Part shown: piece by piece, positions 11,890-24,800 of the stretch
How the letters are laid out: every line of letters starts with the position of its first letter
Position numbering within the stretch: position 1 is the stretch's first letter
Source of the DNA: Xiphias gladius
Taxonomy: Eukaryota; Chordata; Actinopteri; Istiophoriformes; Xiphiidae
Length of the DNA: 64,000 nt
Assembly (NCBI RefSeq): GCF_016859285.1
Contig: NC_053407.1
Coordinates: forward strand, 20,757,715 to 20,821,714
Direction: 5' to 3'
Position numbers and translations under genes: made by a program
Notes under the pieces: generated by a model
Seen by the model: the letters and a program-made list of their open reading frames with translations, nothing else
Databases searched by the model: none
Told to the model about the DNA's origin: nothing

Positions 11890-14800
11890 GTAAGTATCAT
11901 GATTTTCTTTTTAGTAAAGATTCACTGTCGTTGACAAGAATCGTGCGTTTTTTGACGGTGTGGTTATTTTGAAGGCTGGAATCTAGTGAAGTAGCTGCCT
12001 TATGATTTCAGATCATTGCGGATTCAAGGGACAGACCGAAAACATCCCGCTGTCAGTGAAGCATCAACTCTGCATCACTTAACCGGTGCAGTGCACGGAG
12101 CTGTCCGCTGAAAACAAGGGGATTTGCAGAATCCAGAGAAAGCTGATCTCGTTACTCAATATGCATTGATTAATTAACCTGAATGCAAGGGGTATCACCA
12201 CTAAGTCAACAGAGATAACGTGATTGTTGCTACGTTTATTCCTAGGCAGAGAATATTGCGTAGAATTTTCTTTCAACTCAGCACAAGTTTACTCCCTTTT
12301 TTTCTTTCTTTCTTTCTTTTTTTTTTTTTTTTGGTGTATAAAATATCATAGTTTGTTTGACATAAATCTGAATCAGTGGGTTTCACAGGGTTTGTTCCCC
12401 TAAAAAAATACGCTGATTTTCTCATGCAGCCCTGTGATTTTAAGCCTAAAGGCCATTTTCTGCAGCAGCCAAGCACCTGTGGATTACTGTCAGGAATCTT
12501 GATCAGGAAGTCAGTCACTGCTTTCAAAGGACAGAGATTCACTTTCAATAATTACAAACGGCTATTCATTAAATACGTATATAGGGCACTGTATAGGGTA
12601 CGTTATATCAGTTTGTCAGCAAAAAAATTAAAGAAGGCGATACCCAAGAGTGCATCTTGTCATGAAGAAACAGGAAGTTTTAGAGGAGACCACAACTTCA
12701 TATGAGTAGTATTTAGTATAGTCTTGCTGTCCTAAAATGCTGTTCTACTTCATGTCTATCAGTGTTAAATGAGCACAAAAGCTTTAATGTCATCAGCTCC
12801 AGCTACATTTCCTTTTCTTGCAGAGTTCAAAGCCATGCTTTGGTTTGGTGCAAGGAGGAGGGATCCATAGGGAGTTGTCATGCCACTGACAAAGCAGTCT
12901 GCCTTTTAAACAGTGTCACAGCTCTGCTCATTGCACTGCTCAGCTCTTTCTGTTTCTATATCTTTCTAAACACCAAACTGAACGGACTTAACGCAAATAT
13001 CAGTTGTCTTTTGGTTACTGAAACATCTCTCTTTCTTGTTCATGCTGACATTCATTTCCTTCCTGGTCTGCAATTCTATTTAGAAGATTTTATACCCCTA
13101 CATTTTGCAGTGTATTTGCATTTTTCCTGAAACCTATTTGCTTTCCCATTGTTAGTCCGATCACACTTGCAAAAAAGTGAATCCTACATGGGATATTATT
13201 ATGCTATAACAATTACAATTGCAAAAAGAAAAAAAGAAGCACTTGCCAAGTTCAGCAGAACTCCTGAAGCAAACCTGTCTGACTCCAGATTTCTCATGAA
13301 ACACAATGATTTACAGCCCGATCATACCACTGTAGTCTTCATTGAATTAGTACTTAAGATATTTCTGTCAATCTTCGAGTTCTATGATACTTGTCAACGT
13401 TAACCTTACTTTTCTAAAAAAAAAAAAAAAAAAAGGTCTTAGTGTGCATGTGCACTTTTTACTTTTTCTACAAGCTCTGATCTTCAAAGAGCTTCTTCAA
13501 ACTGAGATTTTCTCGCTCTGATTGAAGTCTACCAAATCCATTTTTACTGCCATCATGTTTTCACTAACTCTGAAAACACTGGCCTGTTTTCTTATGTTTT
13601 TCTTTCTCTCTTTGTCACTTGGATTCTTCACCATCAGTGGTGATCAGTTTCTTCTTCAGTATGAAGTAGCTCGTGTATTTGCTGAACTGCCCATTGACTT
13701 GTTAAGTCTGCTTAAGGCTTGTTTGCATTTCCCAGTATGTTCGTGAGTGCGCTGCGTGTTGTTAATATGGGCATAACTGACATATATGTTAAATTTGGCG
13801 TGAATACAGTCAAGATGGCATGACATTTGCTTAACCTCTAGTAAGAACACTGTGCATTTCTCACCTCATGGAATCATCATCTGCAATCATATCACTGATG
13901 TTTAAGAGAATGAAAAGTTTTGCTCTTCTGTTTGGCCTTGCATTAAAGGATATTTGTATTCTGTTTTGAAAACTATCAACTGGCAGTTGTGTTTGCTGTG
14001 CTTGAATCAAGTGAGATTTTGTGATGTCACTCATTCATCGTCTCTACCCACTTGTTACCAGGGTTACAGGGATCTTTTTGTCCAGGGAAAATTACTACTT
14101 ACAGTAATTTAAGGAATTTTGATCGTCATGCTTACAGTTAACAGAGCTTATAACCACAGCTAAGAAAACAATAAACACATACATTTATACATACTGAAAT
14201 TGTCAGGGGAGTTTATTAGTATGGGTGTAGTATCAGTGCACCAGTAATTCATTTGAATCATTAGCACAAGTCATTTTCAATTCAAAGGATTACTTGGTCA
14301 TTCAGGGGAACAGAGGCTGCTTGTCAATGCCACGTTCATATTGGTCAAGGAAGTGGTTAGCCACATTTAGCCGAAAGATTTAAAGCAGTGGGAAACAGCT
14401 AATTGCTAACCTAAGGTTTTAGCAAAAGAGGAAAATGTGCCTTCCAACCGCTGTAAAATTGTCTGTATTTACATATTGAATAGCTATCATGCTAGTTACT
14501 AGCACAGAATCAGCAGAATTTTGTTCAGAGGTTTGACATTGTGCAAATCCAGCAACTTCATGATGTGGACAAGACTTGGTAGATGCTATGTGCAGTCACT
14601 GTACCCAAACGTTCATCAGCACAATAAATAGCTCCACTTCTAAAGATAACTGCTTTGTACAGTCTGTAAAATACACAAGATACAGTTTGCATATATGAGT
14701 TGATGGAGCCAGCGTAGCTTGTTTCAAGCTATGCTATACTCATCTTAGAACTATCTGTTGTGAGTGCACAGAGATAAAAATGATATTGACCTTTATTCTA

Positions 14801-14944
14801 TGTTTTTTAATCTTATTTTACACCAAGGAACATGCTATTCCTAAAACCTAGACCTATAATCACTCACTGTCTTAGATGAATACAATGATTGTTATGGAGT
14901 CCACATATCTTTGCTGATCTATAAATCACAATTCCTTCCAACAG
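11890..14944 (+). other. putative slco1c1 5'UTR intron
   Basis: No coding exon is recognised. Open frames at 12376-12705 and 12762-13130 have no family resemblance and lack a paired splice context. The region holds a T-rich tract near 12297-12332 and an A tract near 13417-13434. Confidence 0.4.
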
Positions 14945-14950
14945 GTGTGA

Positions 14951-14962
14951 ATGACAACATAG
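14951..14962 (+). promoter_or_regulatory. short upstream ORF in the slco1c1 leader (Met-Thr-Thr-stop)
   Basis: ATGACAACATAG lies 6 bases into the exon and ends 67 bases before the main ATG. Very short uORFs permit reinitiation but usually lower main-ORF output. Whether it matters depends on the true 5' end. Confidence 0.5.
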
Positions 14963-15029
14963 TACATCAGCCATAGTAAATCATCTGAAGAGAAGCCACA
15001 GCTCAGGCAACGTACAGTAGTTGACTGCA

Positions 15030-15125
15030 ATGAAGAAAATCGATGACACAGCCACAGGCAGCTGGACTCTAGACAACAACCCTATCTCCTCTGCAGTGAA
15101 GAACTCCTGCCACCCCAACCTGAAG
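15030..15125 (+). CDS. slco1c1: slco1c1 coding exon 1 (residues 1-32)
   Basis: Starts M-K-K-I-D-D and ends C-H-P-N-L-K at donor GTATTG, phase 0. Human OATP1C1 has a comparable cytosolic N-terminus ending C-C-G-E-L-K at the same exon boundary. This Met is the first in frame with the downstream exon and is preceded by CTGCA. Confidence 0.75.
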
Positions 15126-15817
15126 GTATTGTACTTTGTGGAAAAACTAGCTCCCCACTGACAAGCCCTTTGACCTTTAGCCAAACCATATAAAGTCGTG
15201 TGAGACAGTACCTGATTGTATGACATAACAACAATTTTCTGTGTACGGAGATACAAGTCTTGAGTTCAGGTTCAACTTTGTTGAGGACCAGTTTATTCAA
15301 AACTTTGGCATACTGTAAATGGGTTTTCCTAATAGTATGATGAAAAACGTGACCATGAACTCAATTTGTTTTCATGGTTTGTGTAAAGACAGTACAAGTT
15401 GCCAACATTTGAAAAAATGTTATGAACGTATATGCAACTTGGAAACACTTTTGACCATGCAAAAATCCAGCTTTGAAATAGCAAAGAGGGAAATAAAACT
15501 ACAGAAATAGTTACTCAGGCCAATGGGGGACAGCGTATACCAGAGAATGGTGATGTGAACATGTATGAAGTGTTTCAGCCTCAAAGGACAGGGGGCCCAC
15601 ATGTCTGTCATTTTCAAAGTCATCTGACTGGCCTAGAGGGTGGACGGAATTATGACTGGAATTACATGTGTGTAAGAACCTGAGATACAGAGCACGCGTG
15701 TTGGTGAATGCACCCTCCTGTGTGTGTTTTTTGTTTCATGTACAACATGTACAGAATATATAGAGTATATATATAATTGTGTGTGTGTGTTTGTATATGT
15801 GTATATGTGTATCTATG

Positions 15818-15873
<56 letters not shown>

Positions 15874-18800
15874 ATATAATATAATATAATATAATATAAT
15901 ATAAAATAATATAAAATAAAATATAGCACCTCTGCTGTACCATGATTTCTTAAGCCAGGTCGTTTAAAAAGGAGATTTTCTACGGATGACTAGCTGAATA
16001 GAACCATTTAAGGCGTCGTTCGTATATATTGATGTAAATCCATGAATGTTTGAACACCCACTGAACGTTCTGTTAGGCCTAATTGATGACCATGCAAGGT
16101 GTTGAGTGCAGCGGCTCTCTATGCCCTTTGGACTGGGTGTTAAGTCGCTGTGAAAAATTCTTTAGACAAAGTTTGTGATTAAGTAAAAGAGGTCAGAAGG
16201 GAGGGTCTGTACCACTTTATTGGATTAAGAAGCACATTGGACAATAATTAAAAAGCTGCTTAGTAAAATACTTCAGCTACAAGCAACAATAATAAGGAAT
16301 TCCAGTCATGCTGCGTTTTTTGTTCATGTGTGTTTTTTCCTTCTGTGTGATAATCCTACAGTGGACCACTCATTGTGGTGCTTTTGATACAGCATTCACT
16401 TGTTTATCTAGAGAACCATTTTTTGTCTGCCGCTTTATGCTCGCTTAGCCAAAATTTGGATTATTCTACATAATGTGTATGCGTGTTATTTCACATGCAA
16501 ATATTGTGAGTTAACAGAAGATGTCAAATTGTTGTTGCAGCATTCTCAGCATTTTAGATGCTTGTTGAAAGGTGTTTAATTTCTCTTGTTCTGGTTTGAA
16601 ATTGTAATATTATCAGAAAGAATTACACTTTTATCACAGCAAGACTCTTGTGGGGTTTTTTTTTTTCTTACCACAGTGAAAAATATTGAAGTATATGTGA
16701 CAATAAGACATGTTCCAAAACTTTAATTTTCAGAATCTAAGGAGTAAAATATTATCTATCAAATCAGTGGAATTCACAAGGTGATGACTATTCTGGCCAT
16801 TACATTGAAGCGACTTTATTAATTGCAATCTAAATTTAGTATATATTAGTTCCTAATTATATCTGTTGTATTAAAGGTTGTAAAACCACACTTTGAAAAC
16901 TAAAATAAAACTAACAAGGGCTTTTAAGGAGTTTATTGTTTAGAAGTTCCTTCTAATCAAAGTTACAAAGTGCCTCACAATTAGTACAAATTTGGTGCAA
17001 AATAGATTCAAAACATGATCATAGTGTAACATAGAGTAACATAAAAATTAATCATAATAGACACAGATAATGGATGGATAAATGCATCGTTGGCAATAGC
17101 AAAGTTAAAGGTACTACATGTACGTTTTTGCTATTGCTACTTGGCCAACGTTAGCATTAACAGCTGTTTACTTACCAAGAGCTTCAGCCATCGTTGCTTT
17201 TACAAAACAAGATGTTAGAATATGCCAATATGACAACACTTGGCAAGTAAAGGAATAAAGTTTGATGCTGCACTGACAGATCAAGACTGGTAAGTAAACT
17301 GCTGTTAATGCTAAAGATGGCTGAGTAGCGACAACAAAAACTTACATATAGCACCTTTAATGCCATAGTCACGTTGAAGCAAGAAGGATATAAAACATTG
17401 GTAAAAGTAAGTTTTACGAAGAGATCTGAAAAATGACTTGATGATGTTCCTCACATACCTCCCCAGTCCATGTTTGAAAAAGTAGTGAAGGTTCCTTTAA
17501 ATTACAGCAGAAATAATGACACCAAGTCAACATTATTAATGCAGTCATATGAGAACCATCGTGCCTCAGTATTCCAGCAGAAGCAGTATATCCAATTATC
17601 TTCTGTGGTATGAATGGTAATTATTCACTTGACATTAGAGCAAAGCTTGCACTTATATTGCGTATATTGAGAAGTGCGGACCACCCTGGTGATGGCTATA
17701 GCTCCACTGGTCCCTCTTGGCTCCTAACAGATTTCTCATTTATTATTTTCCATGATTGTTAGAGGTTGTAGCAAAGTCTATTTCCACTCTGGCCTGTATC
17801 TTTCTTCTCATTTTTCACTCAGCAAAGCCATGTTAATGGAGACTACAGCTGCAGAGGAAGTGAGAAAGAGAGAGAAAAAAAGTGAAGATAATTGTTTATC
17901 AAATTTGGAAATTTTCTGATGAATCTGGAACCACCTGGTTTCATAGGCTGTATACACTTGATAAGTATTCTACGGTGTACTTCCCTCTTGGTTGGGCACA
18001 TAGTGTTGAGAGCTTGGCTCTGCACTAGTACCTAATCATTTACATAATCTGTAAACAAGAAATGTTAAATTAATGCTGAGAAAAAGTCATTACACACTTA
18101 TGGAAACTCAGAGACCTCTCTGTTTTTAAGCTTCTTGCTCAGCTGTATTCTGATTGGACGAGTTTTGGAAAGGTCAGACAAGTGGGGTCACAGTTCACAT
18201 GACTTAAAGTCTGAGTGCAGGGCCGAAGTGTGAAATCCAAGGTGTGTGTGGTAGCACCACTGCAAGATTTGGCTTCACTGGCATTTCCAAGCAGGTTTTT
18301 GACCCAGGATTACTATGCCTGGCTCAATTTCTTCGGGCTACCCGTATCAGAGCACTGATATTACATGTGGTATGTCCAAAGACCTAATACGTCACGATGT
18401 ACTATATAATTTGTGTTTACACTTGGAGCCACAATCTGAAAATATAGCATTAATTTTCAGTATTATGCGGGTGATACCAAACTATCTCTGGTTAAGTATG
18501 TCTGTTACCGCAGCTGATTTTCACATACTATAGAGTCCCTCACCAGAAAATGCTGAATGTCTCATTGACACTTTATTCAGTATCAGGGTAGATTACAGTA
18601 ATGATGTAAAAATACTGTAATGATGTTGTAAGACTACGTATTACTAATGGTTTAAAGTATCTTCATTTGTACCTGTTAATGCAGCTTATAACGATCGCAA
18701 GACTGAAACATCAGACTTATGTACTTTTGTACTAGACCTGAATTGTTTTAATGGTTTAATTAGTCTAAATAGTCTAATTAGTCGATAATTAATAATATAA

Positions 18801-21800
18801 TAATAATTCAGCAACAAACTTGATAAATAATTGACCTTAGTTATCAAGCAATAAAGACAACCATTAATTGCAACCTTACCTTTAATACGTTCACCATTTT
18901 TTGCCACTCAGAGAGTGTTGCGCATTAACATTATCACATGTATCTGTAAAGATAAGAGTTCATTTTCGATTAACTGCTAATTCTATTATTTTTTTTAAAT
19001 ATTAATGAATTTTCACTTGCGTATGTTCACACCATGCCCCATAGACACATTAAAGACAGAGCACTCAGATTCTCTGATCCTGTGTCTATCTGACCCAGAA
19101 CAGAAATAGTGTTCATCGTTTATTGGGCACACTGCCTAGCATTAAAATGTAATGTGTCATATACTGTAAAGAGATTAAGTGACTGAGTAGGTCATTGCAG
19201 TAATTTGTATATTATGTGTTAACTGCTGATGTTTTGTTTTTAACATTTTTAAAAAATCAATTCTCAACAATTGTGTGATTTTGGATTAGCGGAAGAGATG
19301 TCTCTTTAAAATAGGTTATTGATATTTATAATAAAATCATTATCATAAACCAGGTGTATGTGGATTCATAGTTGCTTTCAAATGACATTAGAATAAATTC
19401 TGCTGACTGAAAAATATGTGAAAACGAGAGAATGCCTGTGTGAGTTGGTCGCGGGCGCGTGCGTGTCTACCAAGCTTGGGCTATTTTTTATCCCTAAGAG
19501 TGCAGGCTTTGGTTACCTCTCACCTGTTTCCAATTATGATGGGGGTCGGTTGGTCTGTCGGCTCATAGTGCATTGGATGTGTCTGTTACCTAGTGTGATT
19601 GGCTTCTCTAATCCTCCCTTTGTGAGTGACTGTCAGCGTCCACAGGTGGCTGAGCAAAAGGAGGAGGGAGCGCAATACACCCTCTGGCCCAAGCTTTAAC
19701 AGAACATCGCCAGCTTTTCTTTTACAAAGGTTTATCTGCACTGCAAATTCGCGTCATACATACACACGCTCACTTAGAGAAATACATTCACTAAATCACA
19801 AGCTAGTGCCCAGCTAAATTAATGCACTTTTTTGTGCACTTCATTGTTTTGTTTTATTTCCTAAAATTGGAAAAATTGTGACATGTTTGAACTACTGAAC
19901 TACTACCACAACCAAAAATTATATGATAAGGATAAGAATACTAATACAGGTTGATATATTCTTTTTACATTAAAATGGAGAGGAGAAGCATTTCAGGACC
20001 GTTTTGTTTGACACAATGTTCTGTCTAATATCTTCTGTATCTTTACAGATGTTCCTTGCAGCCTTGTCCTTTGCCTACTTTGCCAAGGCTTTAACTGGCA
20101 GCTACATGAAGAGCACAATTACACAACTAGAGAGGCGATTTGACATCTCCAGTTATCTGATCGGCATCATAGATGGGAGCTTTGAAGTAGGTGAGTTTCG
20201 CCATTTATTTCCGTGTGTGGGCCTTTTTACTCTGGCTATTGACTGCTAATGAACGAAAAATCCATTTGAAGCTACAGTATGTCGGCTTGGAATAGACGAA
20301 TTTTGTATTGATTTGTGTTGTTGCCCAATAGACTGTGAACACTGAAGGAGGAATATGTAATATTGCATGCGTACAGCAGTATGAATATTCATACTGACAT
20401 TTATCAAAACCTATACAGTTCTCCGGTTGGGCTGAGGCACATCTGTCCCATCCATCTTGTGAGCATCTAGTTTGCAGTGACTGAGATGTTGTGTTTGACA
20501 TGCAAACACACAGGCCACAATACACAAATATTATAGAGCCCCCCTTAGTCCAGTCAATTTAATTTTTTCAAAATGACCAAACAGAGCAAAGACACACAGC
20601 ATTCCTCAAGGTCTTTGCGTTGAAAGACAGATATACAGACCAGTGTCACGATGAAGGAAATATACATGTCATGAAAAAGCTGTGGACTGTTCACCAATAC
20701 AGCCTTGGTTAAAGCAAGGTGTGTGTGTGGTATAGCTGTCTGAACGTAAAGACTGGTTTTCCCTGTATGAGTTGCTCTTGAAGGTAGTGAATCCTACTGC
20801 TTGTCATACTGATCAATCCAGTACAATAGCCCACATCTCATAGAAAAATCCTTCCATAGTGTTTTTCCATAGGCAGATATAGATCAGAATCAGTTTTTAC
20901 AGAAGATACATGTTTGACACTTGTCAAACATGTATCATTTAGATGACTGATTTTAATTTCAAAGAATTAATTTCATCTTATTAGAAGACATTTTCATGCA
21001 TATAAACACTGTATACATCCTTTACAGAATACTATATTTGAGATTTTCTCCGAAGCAGGTCTCATATTTAATGCCTTTGACTCGTCTGCATCTCCTCTTC
21101 TGATCATCTCAACCCTGTAGGGAATTTGCTGGTGATTGCCTTTGTGAGCTATTTTGGTGCCAAACTCCACCGACCCAAGATCATAGCAATTGGATGTATC
21201 TTGATGTCTTTTGGAACCTTCTTGATCGCCATGCCGCACTTCATCATTGGCCGGTAGGCAACTCTGGATGCATGCATTGCAGTTCAGAAATTTGCTCCAT
21301 GTATTTTTTTGATTTAAGTCTTCGCGCAGCTGTAAACACAGTGTAGTGACAGTGTCACTTGGACTTTGAAAATGTAGTCTCTGATGTATGTATCTGTGCT
21401 TCACATTGTGAGTATCTAACAATACCTGATGCTTTCTCCCTTCCCTTGTTTAACAGTTACATTGGTATTTTGTATGCAGCTACAAGATCGAAACATCAGT
21501 TAGATCTTCAGTGAATTCAACCAATAACCTCTCTCCATGTCCAGCAAGCTCACCTGAGTCCATCAGGGCAGGTGACAGACCCTCTATACTGCCCTCTAGA
21601 GGTTAGATAAGTAGTAGAATCCTTACTGTGCTTAGTCGGGAGACTTTGAATTATAAATCCTCAGCTCATTTTTCTTTTTTTCATTTTAACTGTAGGCTGT
21701 GAGCGAGAGTCCAGTGTTTCAATGTGGATTTATGTGTTTCTGGGAAATGTCCTGCGTGGGATCGGAGAGACTCCAGTACAGCCTTTGGGAATCTCCTACA

Positions 21801-24800
21801 TTGATGATTACGCTCAGTCTGAGAATGCTGCACTCTATATTGGTAATGCACCTTACTCACTGTTTATGATAGTAATTTTGGAGCGTAGGTACCAAGATTA
21901 AAGTTGCTTAATTTTCAAAGTAATTAATGTAGGAAGTGGATTTTCTTTACAGTCTTATATCAGAATGACAATGTTTCATATCCTGGCAACCAGGAAATAA
22001 TTTATTTGTTCTATTATTTTTTAGAAATTTATTACCAGAACTTATTGCAGAAGTGTGCAGAATATTTTAAATATATATTGTGCACTATATATTGTAATAT
22101 ATTATACATTTCACATATAAAGCTGATGTTTAATAATAGTAGGATAATTCACCAGTCTTATGTTCACCGACATTTATTTTGTTTGACACAATAAATAACA
22201 TTCTGATGCTTCTTTGGGTATTTTCAACCCTTCAAGCGGAGTAACAGTCAATTCAGATCAATTTTATTAGTGTCCCACCATTCACAAGTGTACAGTAAAA
22301 ATCTTAAATTTGTTCTTGTCCTAGGTGCATACCAAAAAAAAACATTTGAGAATATAAAGTACAACAGTGCTATGGTAGCAATATGAATGACTCATGCGAA
22401 GTAGGCTGCTTCAGCCAGAGTCACAGTATTTGGGTACAGTATATATTGGCAGGATGTCAGATGAGTTCATTGAGACTAACTTAATCTCGCTTCCCACATG
22501 TTCTACATTTCAACACATTCAGGCTTTTTCTAAAATAATATTTTGAAAATTTTTTATTTAAATTGACTGTACACCACATAATGTGATGTGTTACTGCAGG
22601 AAACAAATCTTGAAAAATAAATTGTTGCAGAACTGTGCCCAAACCCAATAGGTAGGTTTTGATTGTGGCTAAATAAATATGCCTTTCTTTGTTGTGTATT
22701 ACAGGTTGTGTCCAAACAATATCGATCATTGGCCCTGTCTTTGGGTACCTGCTGGGGTCGCTTTGTGCCAAAATCTACGTTGACATTGGCTATGTGGACA
22801 TGGGTGAGTAGGGCTCAGGCAGCTGTCATCTGATTTACTACGACTCATTAATAAACTCTGACTGACAGAAAAACCTTCTTGGGCTCGGCAAGGATTTATC
22901 GTCGGTTATCATTTGTTCACAATAACAAAATGCACCAACACTTCAGTGTGGAGAGTTGGATTTGGAAACTGGTTGTTGTACATGACAGTGTTGAAGCTGC
23001 GCAAGACACAACACACCTGCCAAGAGGCATTGAATTAGGACAAGGTAAATCATGTGATACAATATAATCTGATTGGGAAGCAAACACTTTGTAGCTGTTG
23101 TAAACTTTTAACAATACAACTGAGGATACATCTCCTTGTGTTATAAAATGTTGCCTTTGAATATTTACCACAGTCCTAAGGTTTAAGTGTATGTAAAACA
23201 TTTTGAAACTAACACCGTATATAAACTTTACTTTGTAAATAAATTTGCCTTGCTTTGCCTTAGAAATGAATATATGTAAAAAGAGAATGCATCTAGAGGA
23301 AATGACTCTGAGAAATAAATGAAAGAAAATGAATCCACATACTGTGCTGAGACGGTCTTATCTCTTCGCAGAGACTGTGACTATCACCCCTGGTGATGCC
23401 CGCTGGGTGGGGGCATGGTGGCTGGGCTACCTCATCGCTGGTGCCATCACTCTCATGTCTGCTGTTCCTTTCTGGTTCCTGCCCAAGTCACTGCCGATGC
23501 CTGTGGATAAACACGATACCAGCTGCTCTCCAGAGCAAACCAGGTTCATCAAAGATTCCACAGTCATGGAGCACAAGTTCAGACCTGAGGAGCCAACTAA
23601 TTTACGTCAGATGGCCAAGGGTACAAAAAACATTAATGCTTGCAATGAATATAGAGGATCATCATTGTAATCTGTATTCAGTCCATGGACTCTTTAAGAA
23701 TGTAATAATTTTGCTACTACTGCATACACAATGTTTTTCAACTGACTCTTCTGTGATGAATTTCTCAAGAGACCTGCAGTATTCTCACATGTCTACCATG
23801 CAATGCAAGCTGATTTTTTTTTAAAAGAACTTTATTTCCTACTACGAATTTAAATTGCCTTCAGATCTAAGAACGACTTTGTCTGCAGGCAATTTCATTA
23901 TACTGTCTGTGGGTTTTGGCATTTTAAACAAATTTGTGGGTCTAGTTTTGAACATCACATGCTGGTTATAAATGTAATTGTAAGCTATAAATTATTAAAA
24001 CCCGTTAAAATGCATGGGCATTCCTGATGTTTACGGGGTAAGATGCCGGTCATGAACTGCAAGGCCCCAGTTTGAGTCCAACTGGGCATCTCTCTCTCAT
24101 TTCCTCTCATTTCTCTAGTGTTTGTAATAAAAGCATCAAAATTCCCCAAAACTCTCAGATGTGTTTGAAGAAGCGGTATTCATTCATTTAAACTTCCCCA
24201 CACAGAATTTGTGCCCACATTGAAGAGTCTCCTTGGAAATCCTGTGTACATCATCTACTTATGCGTGACCATCATTCAGTTCAACTCTCTCATCGGGATG
24301 GTCACCTACAAACCCAAGTACATTGAGCAACACTATGGCCAGTCAGCATCAAAAGCCAATTTTCTCATGGGTAAGCAGACTATTTCGATAATTCATAATG
24401 TTTACCTTGTTGTGTGATTTTTGCATGGTCATTTTATCTTTGCAGATGACTTATAAGCTTGTTAACAACCTATGTTGATTTGCTGAAAGAAAATTATTTA
24501 GAGATGCTGAGTGATGTGAGCTGGATGGTCGTCATAAGTGTTTCATGAGCTAGCTTTGGATGAATTTTTTATGCTCCAACTCCCACATCCTTCTTAAGTA
24601 AACTCTGCAGCTGCAAGATGACAACCAGGTTTACAGCAAATGTTGGACATTCTCTTGGACATTTGTGGAAAAAGCGCACAGATTGATGAGACCAATTATT
24701 AGGTCAACATGATGAAAGTGAAAAGGTGTAATAACGTTGCTCTTTTCATCCACATAACTGAATGAGTGAATAGGGTGTTGAATGATGAGAACTGCATTCC

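Larger units (their letters stand above)
14945..15125 (+). other. slco1c1: slco1c1 exon with 5'UTR, uORF and first coding segment
   Basis: The acceptor ...CCAACAG ends at 14944 and the donor GTATTG starts at 15126. The exon carries 85 bases of leader with a 4-codon upstream ORF, then the start codon at 15030. Confidence 0.65.
15126..20048 (+). other. slco1c1 intron 1 of the coding region, 4.9 kb
   Basis: No exon is seen inside. It contains the compound TA/ATAAT microsatellite at 15820-15925 and the foldback element at 17105-17360. Open frames such as 19418-19699 lack splice sites compatible with the flanking phase-0 junction and have no family match. Confidence 0.6.

Noticed and set aside
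12376..13130. Two plus-strand frames of 109 and 122 codons in the slco1c1 leader intron
   Set aside because: AT-rich composition, no homology recognised, no paired splice sites compatible with slco1c1.
20994..21422. 142-codon minus-strand frame
   Set aside because: It is antisense to slco1c1 coding exon 3 and reflects that exon's composition.
23393..23824. 143-codon plus-strand frame
   Set aside because: Alternate frame through slco1c1 exon 7; the real frame carries the OATP signature and joins both neighbours in phase.
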